From an uncultured Bacilli bacterium (GTDB taxonomy: Bacteria > Bacillota_I > Bacilli_A > RFN20 > CAG-288), in contig CAKVBX010000023.1 in the NCBI GenBank assembly GCA_934725685.1, positions 1 through 27,461 of the forward strand: a DNA stretch of 27,461 nucleotides, given 5' to 3'. How positions within the stretch are numbered: the first letter of the stretch is position 1; each line of letters begins with the position of its first letter. Positions 1-6,804 of the stretch are shown here, piece by piece. The position numbers were made by a program, and so were the translations under genes. The notes beneath the pieces were generated by a model. That model saw only the letters and a list, made by a program, of their open reading frames with translations. It was not told the origin of the DNA and ran no database searches.

Positions 1-56
1 GACATAAGAGCATCGGAAAATTTGCCCCTGAGGGCTTCTTTTTGTCTTTTGTTCAT
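1..56 (-). CDS. 5' end of an unidentified gene cut by the left edge
   Basis: An ATG at 56-54 opens a minus-strand frame that stays open to the window edge (18 complete codons, MNKRQKEALRGKFSDALM). The peptide is basic and helical-looking and I do not recognise it. There is no Shine-Dalgarno sequence; instead the 3' arm of a strong inverted repeat ends 2 nt before the ATG, and an extended -10 promoter lies about 120 nt upstream. The start is chosen because the promoter and structured leader point at it. It could be a mobile-element gene or a small regulatory gene; only sequence to the left can decide. Confidence 0.4.
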   Translation of the reverse strand, partial: MNKRQKEALRGKFSDALM

Positions 57-183
57 GTTTGGCGGTTCCGCCCTTTGGCGAGCGTTTTCCCGAAACCGCC
101 AAGTCTCAAGAAGGACAACGCTCGCCAAAAGGCTCTTTCAATAAAATTGTGTCACAGTTTCGTGTGGCGCCAATATTATACCA
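57..183 (-). promoter_or_regulatory. Extended -10 promoter and structured leader with interleaved helices
   Basis: On the minus strand TGG-TATAAT (183-175) is an extended -10 element. Downstream, a perfect 13-bp inverted repeat pairs 129-117 with 86-74, and a perfect 9-bp repeat pairs 102-94 with 67-59. The 5' arm of the second repeat lies in the loop of the first and its 3' arm lies beyond it, which is pseudoknot (or mutually exclusive helix) topology. A third local option is GGCGG/CCGCC at 61-65/68-72. The last arm ends 2 nt before the ATG at 56, so folding could hide or expose the start. The repeats are seen directly; the regulatory role is inferred. Confidence 0.5.
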
Positions 184-226
184 ATTCTGATGCTGATTTA
201 TCCCTCACGTGCACTAGAGAGTTTTT

Positions 227-1567
227 CTATAAAAACATTGTCATATAGATTGGAATGCAGAGAAGATCTCCATCTTTTCGTAGATCCTTTGTATAAATTA
301 AATACTTTTCACCTGTCTTTCCAGAGAATTTTTCACCGAAGGCATCAATCGATGCATGCGTCTTATACCCTGATGATTTAACTTCTATCGGGCAAATCTT
401 GTTGCGTCTTGCAATCAGAAAATCGACCTCATAATTATGGGTTGAATCGTTCTTTGGAAACGTATAATAAAACAATTTGTTACCATTTGCATAAAGCATT
501 TGAGCTACCATATTCTCATATAGATAGCCTAAATCAGTATCTAATTTGTTGCTTAGAAGCTTTTCATAGATGATGTTTTCAGTGAAGCCCTTATCCATGA
601 AAGCAAGAGTTGTAAACAATCCCGTATCCCCAATGAACATTTTGTATTTATTGATATCTTCATGCAATGACATACCAATGCTTGGGTCGTTAGCGTGGTA
701 AGCTATATTCACAGCCAAAGAATCCTTCATGTCAGCAACAACGTTAAGAACCCTATCCTGCTTTTCATTTGGTATGACACTTGAGACTTGATATCTCGAT
801 GCGTTTTTGGCAAGTTCGGACGGTATAGCAGAAAACATCAACGATGCTCTTCCCGTTTGGTCAATCTTCCTGAAATCATCCTGATAAAGTTCAAGAATCG
901 AGCGCTTCACCCTATCGACTTTACTTAAGTTGTTCGTATCAATGTACTCATTTACCGCTTGAGGCATTCCACCTACCAGCATATAAAGTCTGAAATCTCG
1001 AAGCAGTCTTCTGTTCATGTCATCTCCAAGGGACATTTGATTTTCGAAAGCTGTTTTGAGCATAGGAATGGTGGCTTTATCGCCTAATGCCCAGCGGAAC
1101 TCCTCATAATCCATAGAAACCATCTCTATTCTCGTCTCTTCGCTTGGGATAAGGATACTTACGACATTCTTCTTGATAGAAAGCAATGAACCTGTCTCAA
1201 TATAATCATACCTTCCATCCTTAACCAAATGTTTTATGGCTTGCCTTGCTAACGGCTCTTTTTGCACCTCATCAAAAATGATGACGGATTTCCTATTTTC
1301 AAGGTTAACATGATAAATAAGTTGCAATCTAAGGAAAATATAATTCAAATCAGATAAATCCTTAAACAGTTCGCGCACTTCCTTGGGTGCGATTGAAAAA
1401 TCGATTAGAATGTAGCTTGAGTATTCCTTTTGTGCGAATTCCTCGGCAACTGTAGATTTACCCACGCGCCTAGCACCTTTTATCAATAGAGCAGTTTTCC
1501 CATCGGATTCTTTCTTCCATTCAAGCATCTTTTGATATATTTTTCGTTCAAAGATTCTTTCAGCCAT
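227..1567 (-). CDS. AAA-family ATPase with DUF4143-type C-terminal region
   Basis: The 446-residue product has a Walker A motif GARRVGKST (31-39), a Walker B motif VIIFDE ending at E100, and a C-terminal part with E380-x-D382 and E395-V-K397, the PD-(D/E)xK-like pattern usual in the DUF4143 region of this family. Such proteins are common in gut bacteria, often in accessory DNA; their role is not established, and a nuclease-coupled ATPase is only inferred. The start is supported by AGGAGG about 8 nt upstream and an extended -10 (TGC-TATGAT, 1602-1594). The gene is visibly AT-richer than the sugar locus further right, which suggests transfer. No membrane segment or signal peptide is seen. Confidence 0.85.
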   Translation of the reverse strand: MAERIFERKIYQKMLEWKKESDGKTALLIKGARRVGKSTVAEEFAQKEYSSYILIDFSIAPKEVRELFKDLSDLNYIFLRLQLIYHVNLENRKSVIIFDEVQKEPLARQAIKHLVKDGRYDYIETGSLLSIKKNVVSILIPSEETRIEMVSMDYEEFRWALGDKATIPMLKTAFENQMSLGDDMNRRLLRDFRLYMLVGGMPQAVNEYIDTNNLSKVDRVKRSILELYQDDFRKIDQTGRASLMFSAIPSELAKNASRYQVSSVIPNEKQDRVLNVVADMKDSLAVNIAYHANDPSIGMSLHEDINKYKMFIGDTGLFTTLAFMDKGFTENIIYEKLLSNKLDTDLGYLYENMVAQMLYANGNKLFYYTFPKNDSTHNYEVDFLIARRNKICPIEVKSSGYKTHASIDAFGEKFSGKTGEKYLIYTKDLRKDGDLLCIPIYMTMFL

Positions 1568-1593
1568 GATTCGTTACCTCCTGTTTTGATATA

Positions 1594-1653
1594 ATCATAG
1601 CACACATTGCCGAAAATTTCGATTTTTAAAACACTGTTTATGCCGAAAATTTC
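1594..1653 (-). promoter_or_regulatory. Promoter of the ATPase gene with two 13-bp direct repeats
   Basis: The minus strand carries an extended -10 TGC-TATGAT at 1602-1594 with no good -35. The 13-mer TGCCGAAAATTTC (plus-strand reading) occurs perfectly at 1608-1620 and 1641-1653. The near copy covers about -21 to -33, where polymerase would bind, and the second sits 33 bp further upstream. This is a plausible operator pair, perhaps for autoregulation, but the binder is unknown. Confidence 0.5.
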
Positions 1654-1710
1654 AAATTGTTATATTTTCTTGCCGTTTTTTCTAAAACTTTTTTGCATCT
1701 TTGATGTTAT

Positions 1711-2176
1711 CTAAATTCCTTCTGGCATTACATCATCAATGGAAATTTCTACTTTTGACCTAGATACACCTGTGTATTTATGGTATTCCCGTAGATCCAA
1801 AAGCAGGTCGAAAAGGCATGAAGCAAACCTCATCCTGCGTCATGTGAAGTTGGCTCATGCCGTAATGCAAAAGATGAGTAAACAATTCTCATATCAGCAG
1901 GATCTTCGATTACATCACCGGTTGGTCCAATATTAAGGATACAAAACATTTTCCGACTTTGTCCTTGTTTTGGAAAAACGAATTTTTGTAAATCAAGGCA
2001 ATGGCTAAATCCAATTCGATGGAATCCATGCTCGTCAAAGGCTTGGTGATGGCACCCTCTCTCAGCATATCTTCTGAGACGATTTTCAAACCGTAAGTAT
2101 AATGCTCGACGGTCCTGTCGCTTAAATAAGAACCGTCTTTCTTTTGGCAAGTTCTAAGGAACTCTTTGTAGTCCAT
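1711..2176 (-). pseudogene. Decayed gene, N-terminal fragment plus frameshifted remnants
   Basis: An ATG at 2176 opens 88 codons of normal-looking protein (begins MDYKEFLRTCQKKDG, then a run with SDRTVEHYTYGL) that ends after NKDKVGK in an unlikely tail. Further down the minus strand another frame gives protein-like sequence reading LREYHKYTGVSRSKVEIS and ending in ISIDDVMPEGI at a TAG (1713-1711). I read these as pieces of one gene broken by a deletion or frameshifts. The N-terminal style resembles a module I associate with HNH or restriction-type proteins, but that is a weak recollection. No Shine-Dalgarno precedes the ATG. It lies upstream of and parallel to the ATPase gene, in the same AT-rich strip. 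Confidence 0.45.
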
Positions 2177-2401
2177 ATATCAACATGATAAAGCTTTTGC
2201 CTTTCAATTGTTTTCTTAAGTAGAAATAAAATCCTTAAGGAATGAAAAGCATGGCAAAAAGACGGATATGTTTTGCTCTTCTCGGTGACCTAAATCGACA
2301 AAAAAATTAAGATGAGCTTAGCTGAAATCTTGCCATAGGGACAGGTTTCAAACTCCTCCCTATCTTGTAAATAGGATGCCAAGCTTACGTTTATAGACAC
2401 C
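2177..2401. other. Intergenic stretch with no supported gene
   Basis: Between the decayed gene and the tRNA terminator I see no RNA gene and no convincing coding frame. It is AT-rich and contains a few weak inverted repeats (for example TAGGGA/TCCCTA near 2336-2364) that may be remnants of lost sequence. Confidence 0.4.
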
Positions 2402-2427
2402 AAAAAAGACGCCCCATCAAGGACGCC
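2402..2427 (-). terminator. Rho-independent terminator downstream of tRNA-Ala
   Basis: On the minus strand GGCGTCC, a six-base loop and GGGCGTC form a seven-pair stem (including G-U pairs), followed at once by TTTTTT (2407-2402). It lies 64 nt after the encoded CCA end and would end the tRNA transcript. Confidence 0.75.
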
Positions 2428-2491
2428 ATTTTAGAACGATACCCATATAGCCATTGCAGTTGACATATACCGGTTCGCTTAGAAATCACTT

Positions 2492-2567
2492 TGGTGGAGC
2501 TGACGAGGATCGAACTCGCGACCTCCTCCATGCCATGGAGGCGCTCTCCCAGTTGAGCTACAGCCCC
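2492..2567 (-). tRNA. tRNA-Ala(GGC)
   Basis: A complete 76-nt cloverleaf reads on the minus strand. The acceptor stem GGGGCTG/CAGCTCC contains the G3-U70 pair that marks alanine tRNAs. The anticodon stem CCTCC/GGAGG holds the loop ATGGCAT, giving anticodon GGC. The T-arm has TTCGATC, the discriminator is A and CCA is encoded. It has its own promoter (2628-2600) and terminator (2427-2402). Confidence 0.97.
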
Positions 2568-2595
2568 AAAAAGATTCCGCTTGTTTCCAAGCGGA
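2568..2595 (-). terminator. Hairpin with U-tract between udk and tRNA-Ala
   Basis: A perfect 8-bp stem (2595-2588 with 2583-2576) is capped by GAAA and followed on the minus strand by ATCTTTTT, which ends directly at the first base of the tRNA. It lies about 40 nt after the udk stop and fits an intrinsic terminator for udk. The tRNA promoter is placed so that its transcript should start inside the 5' arm, which would weaken the hairpin. Confidence 0.65.
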
Positions 2596-2599
2596 TTAC

Positions 2600-2628
2600 A
2601 TTATACTCCAGTTTTTTTCATCGGTCAA
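2600..2628 (-). promoter_or_regulatory. Strong housekeeping promoter for tRNA-Ala
   Basis: TTGACC (2628-2623) and TATAAT (2605-2600) are separated by exactly 17 bp on the minus strand, a near-consensus vegetative promoter. Transcription should start near 2593, about 26 nt before the mature tRNA 5' end. Confidence 0.85.
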
Positions 2629-2636
2629 CAACAATT

Positions 2637-3341
2637 TTAAATCTTGGTTGCATCCTGGAAGACTTTGCTGAGAATATCCTCGCTGAATTCGTTGGTGGAT
2701 TCTCTCGGATGCGGTTTTCCGTCATTGGCTTTTTCTAGCTCTTCCTTGAAAACACAGGTCAGGACATCGATGGCGAGGTTGGCGATACCATCATTGTTGA
2801 CGATGAGGTCGGCATAGTTGGCGCTCGGTGCGATGATTTCCTCATACATCGGTGCGACGGTCTTGATGTACTGGTTGACGATATTCTCGTAACTTCTCTT
2901 TCTTTCCGTGTGGTCACGGATAAAACGGCGGAGGAAACGGACCTCCGGGGTGGCAGTGATGAAAACACGGAGGTCACCGAGTTCTCTGAGCTGGCGGTCG
3001 ACTAAAGCCATGATGCCTTCGACGACAACGATCTTGTTCGGAGTGATATGTTCGGTCTTATCGCTTCTGTTGTGAATCGTGAAGTCATAGACCGGTTTAT
3101 CGATGGCGATATCGTTCTTGAGATCACGGATCTGAGCTCTCATCAGTTTCCAATCGAATGCCTTGGGATGGTCGTAATTGACCTTAATTCTCTCTTCCAT
3201 GCTGACACCGGTCTGATCTTTGTAGTAATCGTCGATGGTGATTCTCGTGATGTTCTCGATGCCGACGTTCTGAATGACATTGGTCGTGATATAAGATTTC
3301 CCGGAAGAGGAACCTCCTCCGACAAGTATGATTCTGGCCAT
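2637..3341 (-). CDS. udk: Uridine kinase
   Basis: This cytoplasmic enzyme phosphorylates uridine or cytidine to UMP or CMP in pyrimidine salvage. The 234-residue product has the P-loop GGGSSSGKS (8-16), then ITIDDYYKD, NYDHPKAFD, PVYDF and VVVEGI in the order typical of the uridine kinase/phosphoribulokinase family. It is about 20 residues longer than the E. coli enzyme, with a charged C-terminal tail. The start has GAGG about 9 nt upstream and a TATAAT at 3366-3361. It ends 42 nt before a terminator and 70 bp before the tRNA-Ala gene on the same strand. Confidence in the family is high; whether it prefers uridine cannot be read from sequence. Confidence 0.92.
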   Translation of the reverse strand: MARIILVGGGSSSGKSYITTNVIQNVGIENITRITIDDYYKDQTGVSMEERIKVNYDHPKAFDWKLMRAQIRDLKNDIAIDKPVYDFTIHNRSDKTEHITPNKIVVVEGIMALVDRQLRELGDLRVFITATPEVRFLRRFIRDHTERKRSYENIVNQYIKTVAPMYEEIIAPSANYADLIVNNDGIANLAIDVLTCVFKEELEKANDGKPHPRESTNEFSEDILSKVFQDATKI

Positions 3342-3360
3342 AGTTATACCTCACAGTAAC

Positions 3361-3366
3361 ATTATA
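3361..3366 (-). promoter_or_regulatory. -10 element of the udk promoter
   Basis: A perfect TATAAT on the minus strand lies 19 nt before the udk ATG. No good -35 hexamer is visible 16-18 bp upstream, so strength is uncertain. Confidence 0.5.
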
Positions 3367-3440
3367 ATCCGATTGCGGAACGGAAGAAAGTGAGAACTGT
3401 TATGTAGAGAGATGTCTTTTTCTGTGCTATCATATGGAAT

Positions 3441-4421
3441 ATGAAACACAGATATCAATATAGAGCCTTGCTCACTTCCTTGTTGTTTTTGACAGCCATC
3501 ACTGGATGTTCTGAGGAAAAGCCGTCTGCGACAGAAGACCCTGCCACGGAAACTGTACAGAGGACCGATTCCAAGACGGAATCCATGACAGAAAAGACAA
3601 CGGAAACGGACAAAGAAACCGAAAAGCCGTCCACCGGGAAAGCCACAGAAAAAGTGACGGGGGCGACTGCCGATTCTGAAAACTATGATTGGAAAATTCC
3701 GAGCTATTATCAGTCTTCTATTGATTTTACTTTGAGAAAAGCGGCACTAAAAACCAATCTCTTCCAGATTATCAGTCCACATACTGCCATCGGATACGAT
3801 GGGCTTTATTCTGCCTATCTGAAGACTGACCTCAGAGAAGACGGAACTATCTGGGATATGTATTCTGATGTCCGTTACAAGCCTTCTGACAATGGCGGAA
3901 GCTATAAGAAGGAAGGGGATATGTACAACAGAGAACATACCATTCCCCAGTCCGTCTTCAATAAACAGAGCACGATGCGCTGCGATATTTTCCATGTCTA
4001 TCCGACTGACGGAAAAATCAATGGGAACCGCAGCAATTATCCGCATGCCGAAGTGGGAACCGTCACAAACACGTCCTGCAACCCTTCCTCCAACGGATCC
4101 AGGCTCGGAGAAAGCAAGACACCTGGTGTTTCGGGAAAGGTTTTTGAACCGACCGACGAATACAAAGGGGATTTTGCAAGAACCTATTTCTATTTTGTCA
4201 CCTGCTATCAGGATAAAATGTCCTCCTTCAAGGACTATGCCTGTTTCAGTAAGAATTCCTATCCTTCCCTCTCTTCCTGGGCGATTGATCTCTATAAGAA
4301 ATGGTCGAAGGAAGACCCGGTTTCCGAAAAGGAAATCAAGAGGAATGAGGCGGCTTACGGGATTCAGAAGAACCGCAATCCGTTCATCGACTTCCCCGGC
4401 ATTGAGAATCTGATTTGGTAA
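3441..4421 (+). CDS. Secreted endonuclease I-family nuclease, lipoprotein
   Basis: The 326-residue product starts with a lipoprotein signal peptide whose lipobox is ITGC (Cys23), followed by a Thr/Glu/Lys-rich spacer (about 24-78) that would hold the enzyme off the membrane. The rest is the endonuclease I (EndA/NucM-type, PF04231) fold: YNREHTIPQS with the expected catalytic His166, DIFHVYPTDGKINGNRSNYP with Asn196, and a final RNPFIDFPGIENLIW. These enzymes cut DNA or RNA non-specifically outside the cell and need Mg2+. A likely role is nucleotide scavenging or DNA turnover at the surface. The Shine-Dalgarno sequence is weak; the start is chosen for the intact signal peptide. It converges on the serpin gene and shares a terminator with it. 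Confidence 0.9.
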   Translation: MKHRYQYRALLTSLLFLTAITGCSEEKPSATEDPATETVQRTDSKTESMTEKTTETDKETEKPSTGKATEKVTGATADSENYDWKIPSYYQSSIDFTLRKAALKTNLFQIISPHTAIGYDGLYSAYLKTDLREDGTIWDMYSDVRYKPSDNGGSYKKEGDMYNREHTIPQSVFNKQSTMRCDIFHVYPTDGKINGNRSNYPHAEVGTVTNTSCNPSSNGSRLGESKTPGVSGKVFEPTDEYKGDFARTYFYFVTCYQDKMSSFKDYACFSKNSYPSLSSWAIDLYKKWSKEDPVSEKEIKRNEAAYGIQKNRNPFIDFPGIENLIW

Positions 4422-4427
4422 ATAGCG

Positions 4428-4455
4428 AAAAGAGCTCTGGATTCAGAGCTCTTTT
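4428..4455. terminator. Bidirectional terminator shared by two convergent genes
   Basis: A perfect 12-bp palindromic stem (4428-4439 with 4444-4455) with loop GATT starts in AAAA and ends in TTTT, so it works in both directions. It sits between stop codons only 21 bp apart, and one arm encodes the last residues (K-E-L) of the serpin. Confidence 0.85.
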
Positions 4456-5756
4456 ACGTAACTGGTGTAGATCGGAATGCCAAAACGGTCGTAGATTGTA
4501 TAGATGAAAGGATGGTCGAGCTTGAACTGATAGACATTCTGAGGGGCAGCGGAATCGCCATAGCTGAGAACGCCGAGGGATTTCACCGTTGTTCCGTCCT
4601 CTTCGAAGACAACGCTGTTCTTCTGGAAGGAATTCTGGAGATAGGCGTTATTGTCTTCGAAATCGGAATAGAAATTGTTGAGACTCGGTTTTCCAATGTC
4701 GAGGAGATTGCCGAGTCCGACTTTCTCAAGAACAGGAAGGAAATTGGTTTTTCTTGTCTCCCTGAATTTCGGAAGAGACAGATTGACAATCGCTGTTTTC
4801 TCTTCCGCCGCCTCTTTATAGAAGTTTATGTCCTTGACAAGTTTTCGGACGTCATCTTCATCGTCCTTGGCAATGAGATATTGGATTGTCTCCCCGTTTT
4901 TATAGGAATCATAGAAAGAGTAGTAGGTCTCATATTCATAGATTTTGGAATAGTATTCATGATTCATGAAATCTGCTTTTTCGGTTGTGCCGTCCTGACA
5001 ATGGAAAGTGCCTTGGCTTGTTTTATTCTTATTGAATTTGGTAGACCATTTCCCTTGGAAATAGAGGGTGTTGAAAAGGAAAGAGATGGTGTTTGATTTG
5101 ATGTTCAGTTCTTCTTTGGAAAGGTAGTTCTTTTCATTGAGACGCTTGTCAACCCAGGAAAGCATGGACTCGATTCCTCTCTTGGAATCGAAATCGACGG
5201 AATAGAGATCTGAGTAACGTTCTGTCATTTTCTCAAGAGCGATGGTGGAAGGGGACATATCGTTACGATAGAACATTCCCTGGTACATCTGAAGACTTCC
5301 TTGTTCATTCAGATAATAGTCGAGCGGATAAAGGGACTTGAAATTATCTTGTCTTTTCTCCCGGTCGAGTCCGAGGACATTGTTGAAACGGTTGGTGAGC
5401 GTGACATCATCACTTCCCCAGGAGAGCGTGTCATAGGAAGCATAGAGGTTGAGAGGAGAATAGGAAAAGTCTTCCATGTTAGAAGTGAAGAGATTGGTGA
5501 AATCGAGAATGCTGTTCCGGTACTCATCACTCACGGTTCCTTCTTTTAACTCGGTGGACGGATAGGAAACATCGTTGAGAGGAACGAATGAATTGTCTTT
5601 CATATCCTTGATTTCGTTCAGCGTGTACTTCTTGATGATTTCCTTTTTGTTTGTCTTGATTGTCAGCATGGTGGCAAGCGGAATAGCTGCCGCTGTGACA
5701 AGGAGAACAGAACCGATGCAGATAGGAATAATCCACCATCTTTTTTTCTTTTTCAT
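4443..5756 (-). CDS. Membrane-anchored serpin
   Basis: The 437-residue product begins with KKKK and a single hydrophobic segment (about 8-31) without a lipobox or clear cleavage site, so it is probably anchored with the serpin domain outside. Serpin landmarks appear in order: FSYSPLNLYASYDTLSWG, NTLYFQGKWSTKFNKNKT with the usual FHCQDGTTEKADFM after it, VNLSLPKFRE, and the C-terminal DHPFIYTIYDRFGIPIY. The reactive-centre hinge is EEDGTTVKSLGV (385-396); counting from Gly388 as P15 puts the scissile bond near Ser402-Ala403. Inhibitory serpins normally have small residues at P12-P9, here V-K-S-L, so protease inhibition is not assured. GGGAGG lies 8 nt upstream of the chosen ATG; an ATG 4 nt further up is in another frame. 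Confidence 0.9.
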   Translation of the reverse strand: MKKKKRWWIIPICIGSVLLVTAAAIPLATMLTIKTNKKEIIKKYTLNEIKDMKDNSFVPLNDVSYPSTELKEGTVSDEYRNSILDFTNLFTSNMEDFSYSPLNLYASYDTLSWGSDDVTLTNRFNNVLGLDREKRQDNFKSLYPLDYYLNEQGSLQMYQGMFYRNDMSPSTIALEKMTERYSDLYSVDFDSKRGIESMLSWVDKRLNEKNYLSKEELNIKSNTISFLFNTLYFQGKWSTKFNKNKTSQGTFHCQDGTTEKADFMNHEYYSKIYEYETYYSFYDSYKNGETIQYLIAKDDEDDVRKLVKDINFYKEAAEEKTAIVNLSLPKFRETRKTNFLPVLEKVGLGNLLDIGKPSLNNFYSDFEDNNAYLQNSFQKNSVVFEEDGTTVKSLGVLSYGDSAAPQNVYQFKLDHPFIYTIYDRFGIPIYTSYVKEL

Positions 5757-5782
5757 TCATGCATCCTCCCGTTTGTTTCTAA

Positions 5783-5818
5783 AAATATAACAAAAGAGGT
5801 GATATTTTCTATCACCTC
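5783..5818 (-). terminator. Terminator after the Fic-fold gene
   Basis: On the minus strand a 9-bp stem (5818-5810 with 5804-5796) is followed by TTTTGTTATATTTTT. It lies about 22 nt after the stop codon of the Fic-fold gene and before the serpin start, separating the two parallel genes. Confidence 0.75.
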
Positions 5819-5839
5819 CCTGTGAATCTGATTTTACAG

Positions 5840-6538
5840 TCAGTCTTCCGTATAAGGCTTTGTCGGATCGGTATAGAAGCAGTTCTCGTAGATATAGATC
5901 TTCAGTTCGGTCGGATCGCCGCTTTCATAATAGGAAACCAGCTTTTTGAGGAACTCATCGTTTCTTTCCGGACGGATAGAGAAGATTCCCTGTCCATGGC
6001 GGAGGAGGAACTGATTACAGAGAAGGTTCGCACTTCTCTTGTTTCCGTCAAGGAAAACCTGGGTCCTCATCAGATAGCAATAGAGATCGAGGCCACGTTC
6101 GATGAAGGTCTTCTTCTGTTCAACAATGTCGCGGATGGTGTTGTTGACGGTGTAGGGATCCGGAATCTCAGGGACATATTCCGTGCCGGAGATGGTGACG
6201 ACCGAACTTCTGACGCGGCCAGGCTCATCGCTGACGCCGCGTCCGTTGACGATGCGGTTGAGCTCGCAGAGCGTAGCGAGATCGGTCGGCTCTTCCAGCA
6301 TATCCTCCTCTTTCAGACGGAGGTAGGCAGTCTTGAGATTTTTCAGCTTCTTTAGTCCGGTCGGTCTTGGACCGGTCGGCTCTCTTCCTTCCAGAATGAA
6401 GGCTCTCGCTTCCACGAAGGAAGTTCTTACACCTTCGAGGTAGGCAGCATTGTAGACCAAATCGACCAGATTCTTATCGATGAGCGCATCCTTCTCGTCT
6501 AAAGCCATCGGCTCCTGATCTTTGAAAATCGTCGTCAT
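5840..6538 (-). CDS. Fic-fold protein with altered catalytic motif
   Basis: The 232-residue product has the N-terminal inhibitory-helix pattern AAYLEGVRTSFVEA (E35), the flap region GRVRSSVVTISGTEYVPEIP, and the Fic core TQVFLDGNKRSANL (159-172). Active Fic enzymes transfer AMP or another group using the His of HxFx(D/E)GN; here that position is Gln160 (codon CAG), while F162, D164, G165, N166 and R168 are kept and the second Arg is Asn171. AMPylation by the usual mechanism is therefore doubtful. The Ser/Thr that normally precedes the inhibitory Glu is Ala31. A good AAAGGAG lies upstream. No antitoxin gene is adjacent. It could be a non-catalytic or differently acting Fic protein. Confidence 0.85.
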   Translation of the reverse strand: MTTIFKDQEPMALDEKDALIDKNLVDLVYNAAYLEGVRTSFVEARAFILEGREPTGPRPTGLKKLKNLKTAYLRLKEEDMLEEPTDLATLCELNRIVNGRGVSDEPGRVRSSVVTISGTEYVPEIPDPYTVNNTIRDIVEQKKTFIERGLDLYCYLMRTQVFLDGNKRSANLLCNQFLLRHGQGIFSIRPERNDEFLKKLVSYYESGDPTELKIYIYENCFYTDPTKPYTED

Positions 6539-6594
6539 GTCTTTCTTCTCCTTTCTTTTGTGTCACACCATCCGCGGTGTTATTTATTACTTTT

Positions 6595-6623
6595 ATTATA
6601 TCGTATGGTTAAGCGCTTACGTT
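6595..6623 (-). promoter_or_regulatory. Promoter of the Fic-fold gene with LacI/CcpA-like operator
   Basis: TATAAT lies on the minus strand at 6600-6595. Just upstream the perfect palindrome TAAGCGCTTA (6610-6619) occupies the -10/-35 spacer. Its core matches the CcpA (cre) and general LacI-family operator TGTAAGCGCTTACA at 11 of 14 positions. A bound repressor would block this promoter. No LacI-family gene is present in the window. Confidence 0.55.
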
Positions 6624-6708
6624 AGTGAAATTTGAAAATTATTGATATATTTCTTTGATTTTCAAAAAGGCCATGAAATTGCGATATCTTCTCCTTCCCA
6701 TTCGGTTA

Positions 6709-6771
6709 TGCAGTTTTTTCTACCTTAATGCAGTATTTCAAGTTATTTCATAATAGCGCTTCCATTAAAAT
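6709..6771 (+). promoter_or_regulatory. Operon promoter with two GCAGT boxes and a LacI-type half operator
   Basis: TGCAGTTTTTT at 6709 and TGCAGTATTT at 6729 place GCAG exactly 20 bp apart. A weak -35 (TTATTT, 6743-6748) and -10 (TAAAAT, 6766-6771) follow with 17 bp spacing, and AGCGCT (6755-6760) lies between them. The same arrangement recurs at 18030-18098. A poor -35 with upstream tandem boxes suggests an activator, most simply the AraC-type regulator encoded at 23434. The exact -10 is tentative; CATAAT at 6749-6754 is an alternative. Confidence 0.6.
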
Positions 6772-6781
6772 AAGGAGGATA

Positions 6782-6802
6782 ATGATGAGGAGGTATCTCT
6801 AA
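6782..6802 (+). CDS. Possible six-codon upstream reading frame
   Basis: Right after AAGGAGG (6772-6778), ATG-ATG-AGG-AGG-TAT-CTC-TAA encodes MMRRYL and stops 2 nt before the start of the solute-binding protein. The AGGAGG inside it doubles as ribosome site for the main gene. It could couple or tune translation. It only exists in the mRNA if transcription starts upstream of about 6772, which is not certain. Confidence 0.25.
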   Translation: MMRRYL

Positions 6803-6804
6803 CA

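Noticed and set aside
2251..2310. A 19-residue frame (MAKRRICFALLGDLNRQKN) preceded by AAGGA
   Set aside because: Too short and isolated, with no promoter or conserved feature; probably chance or a remnant.
6631..6666. 9-bp inverted repeat TTTGAAAAT/ATTTTCAAA with an 18-nt spacer
   Set aside because: It is pure A/T-rich sequence in an AT-rich gap and can arise by chance; no promoter element is positioned on it.
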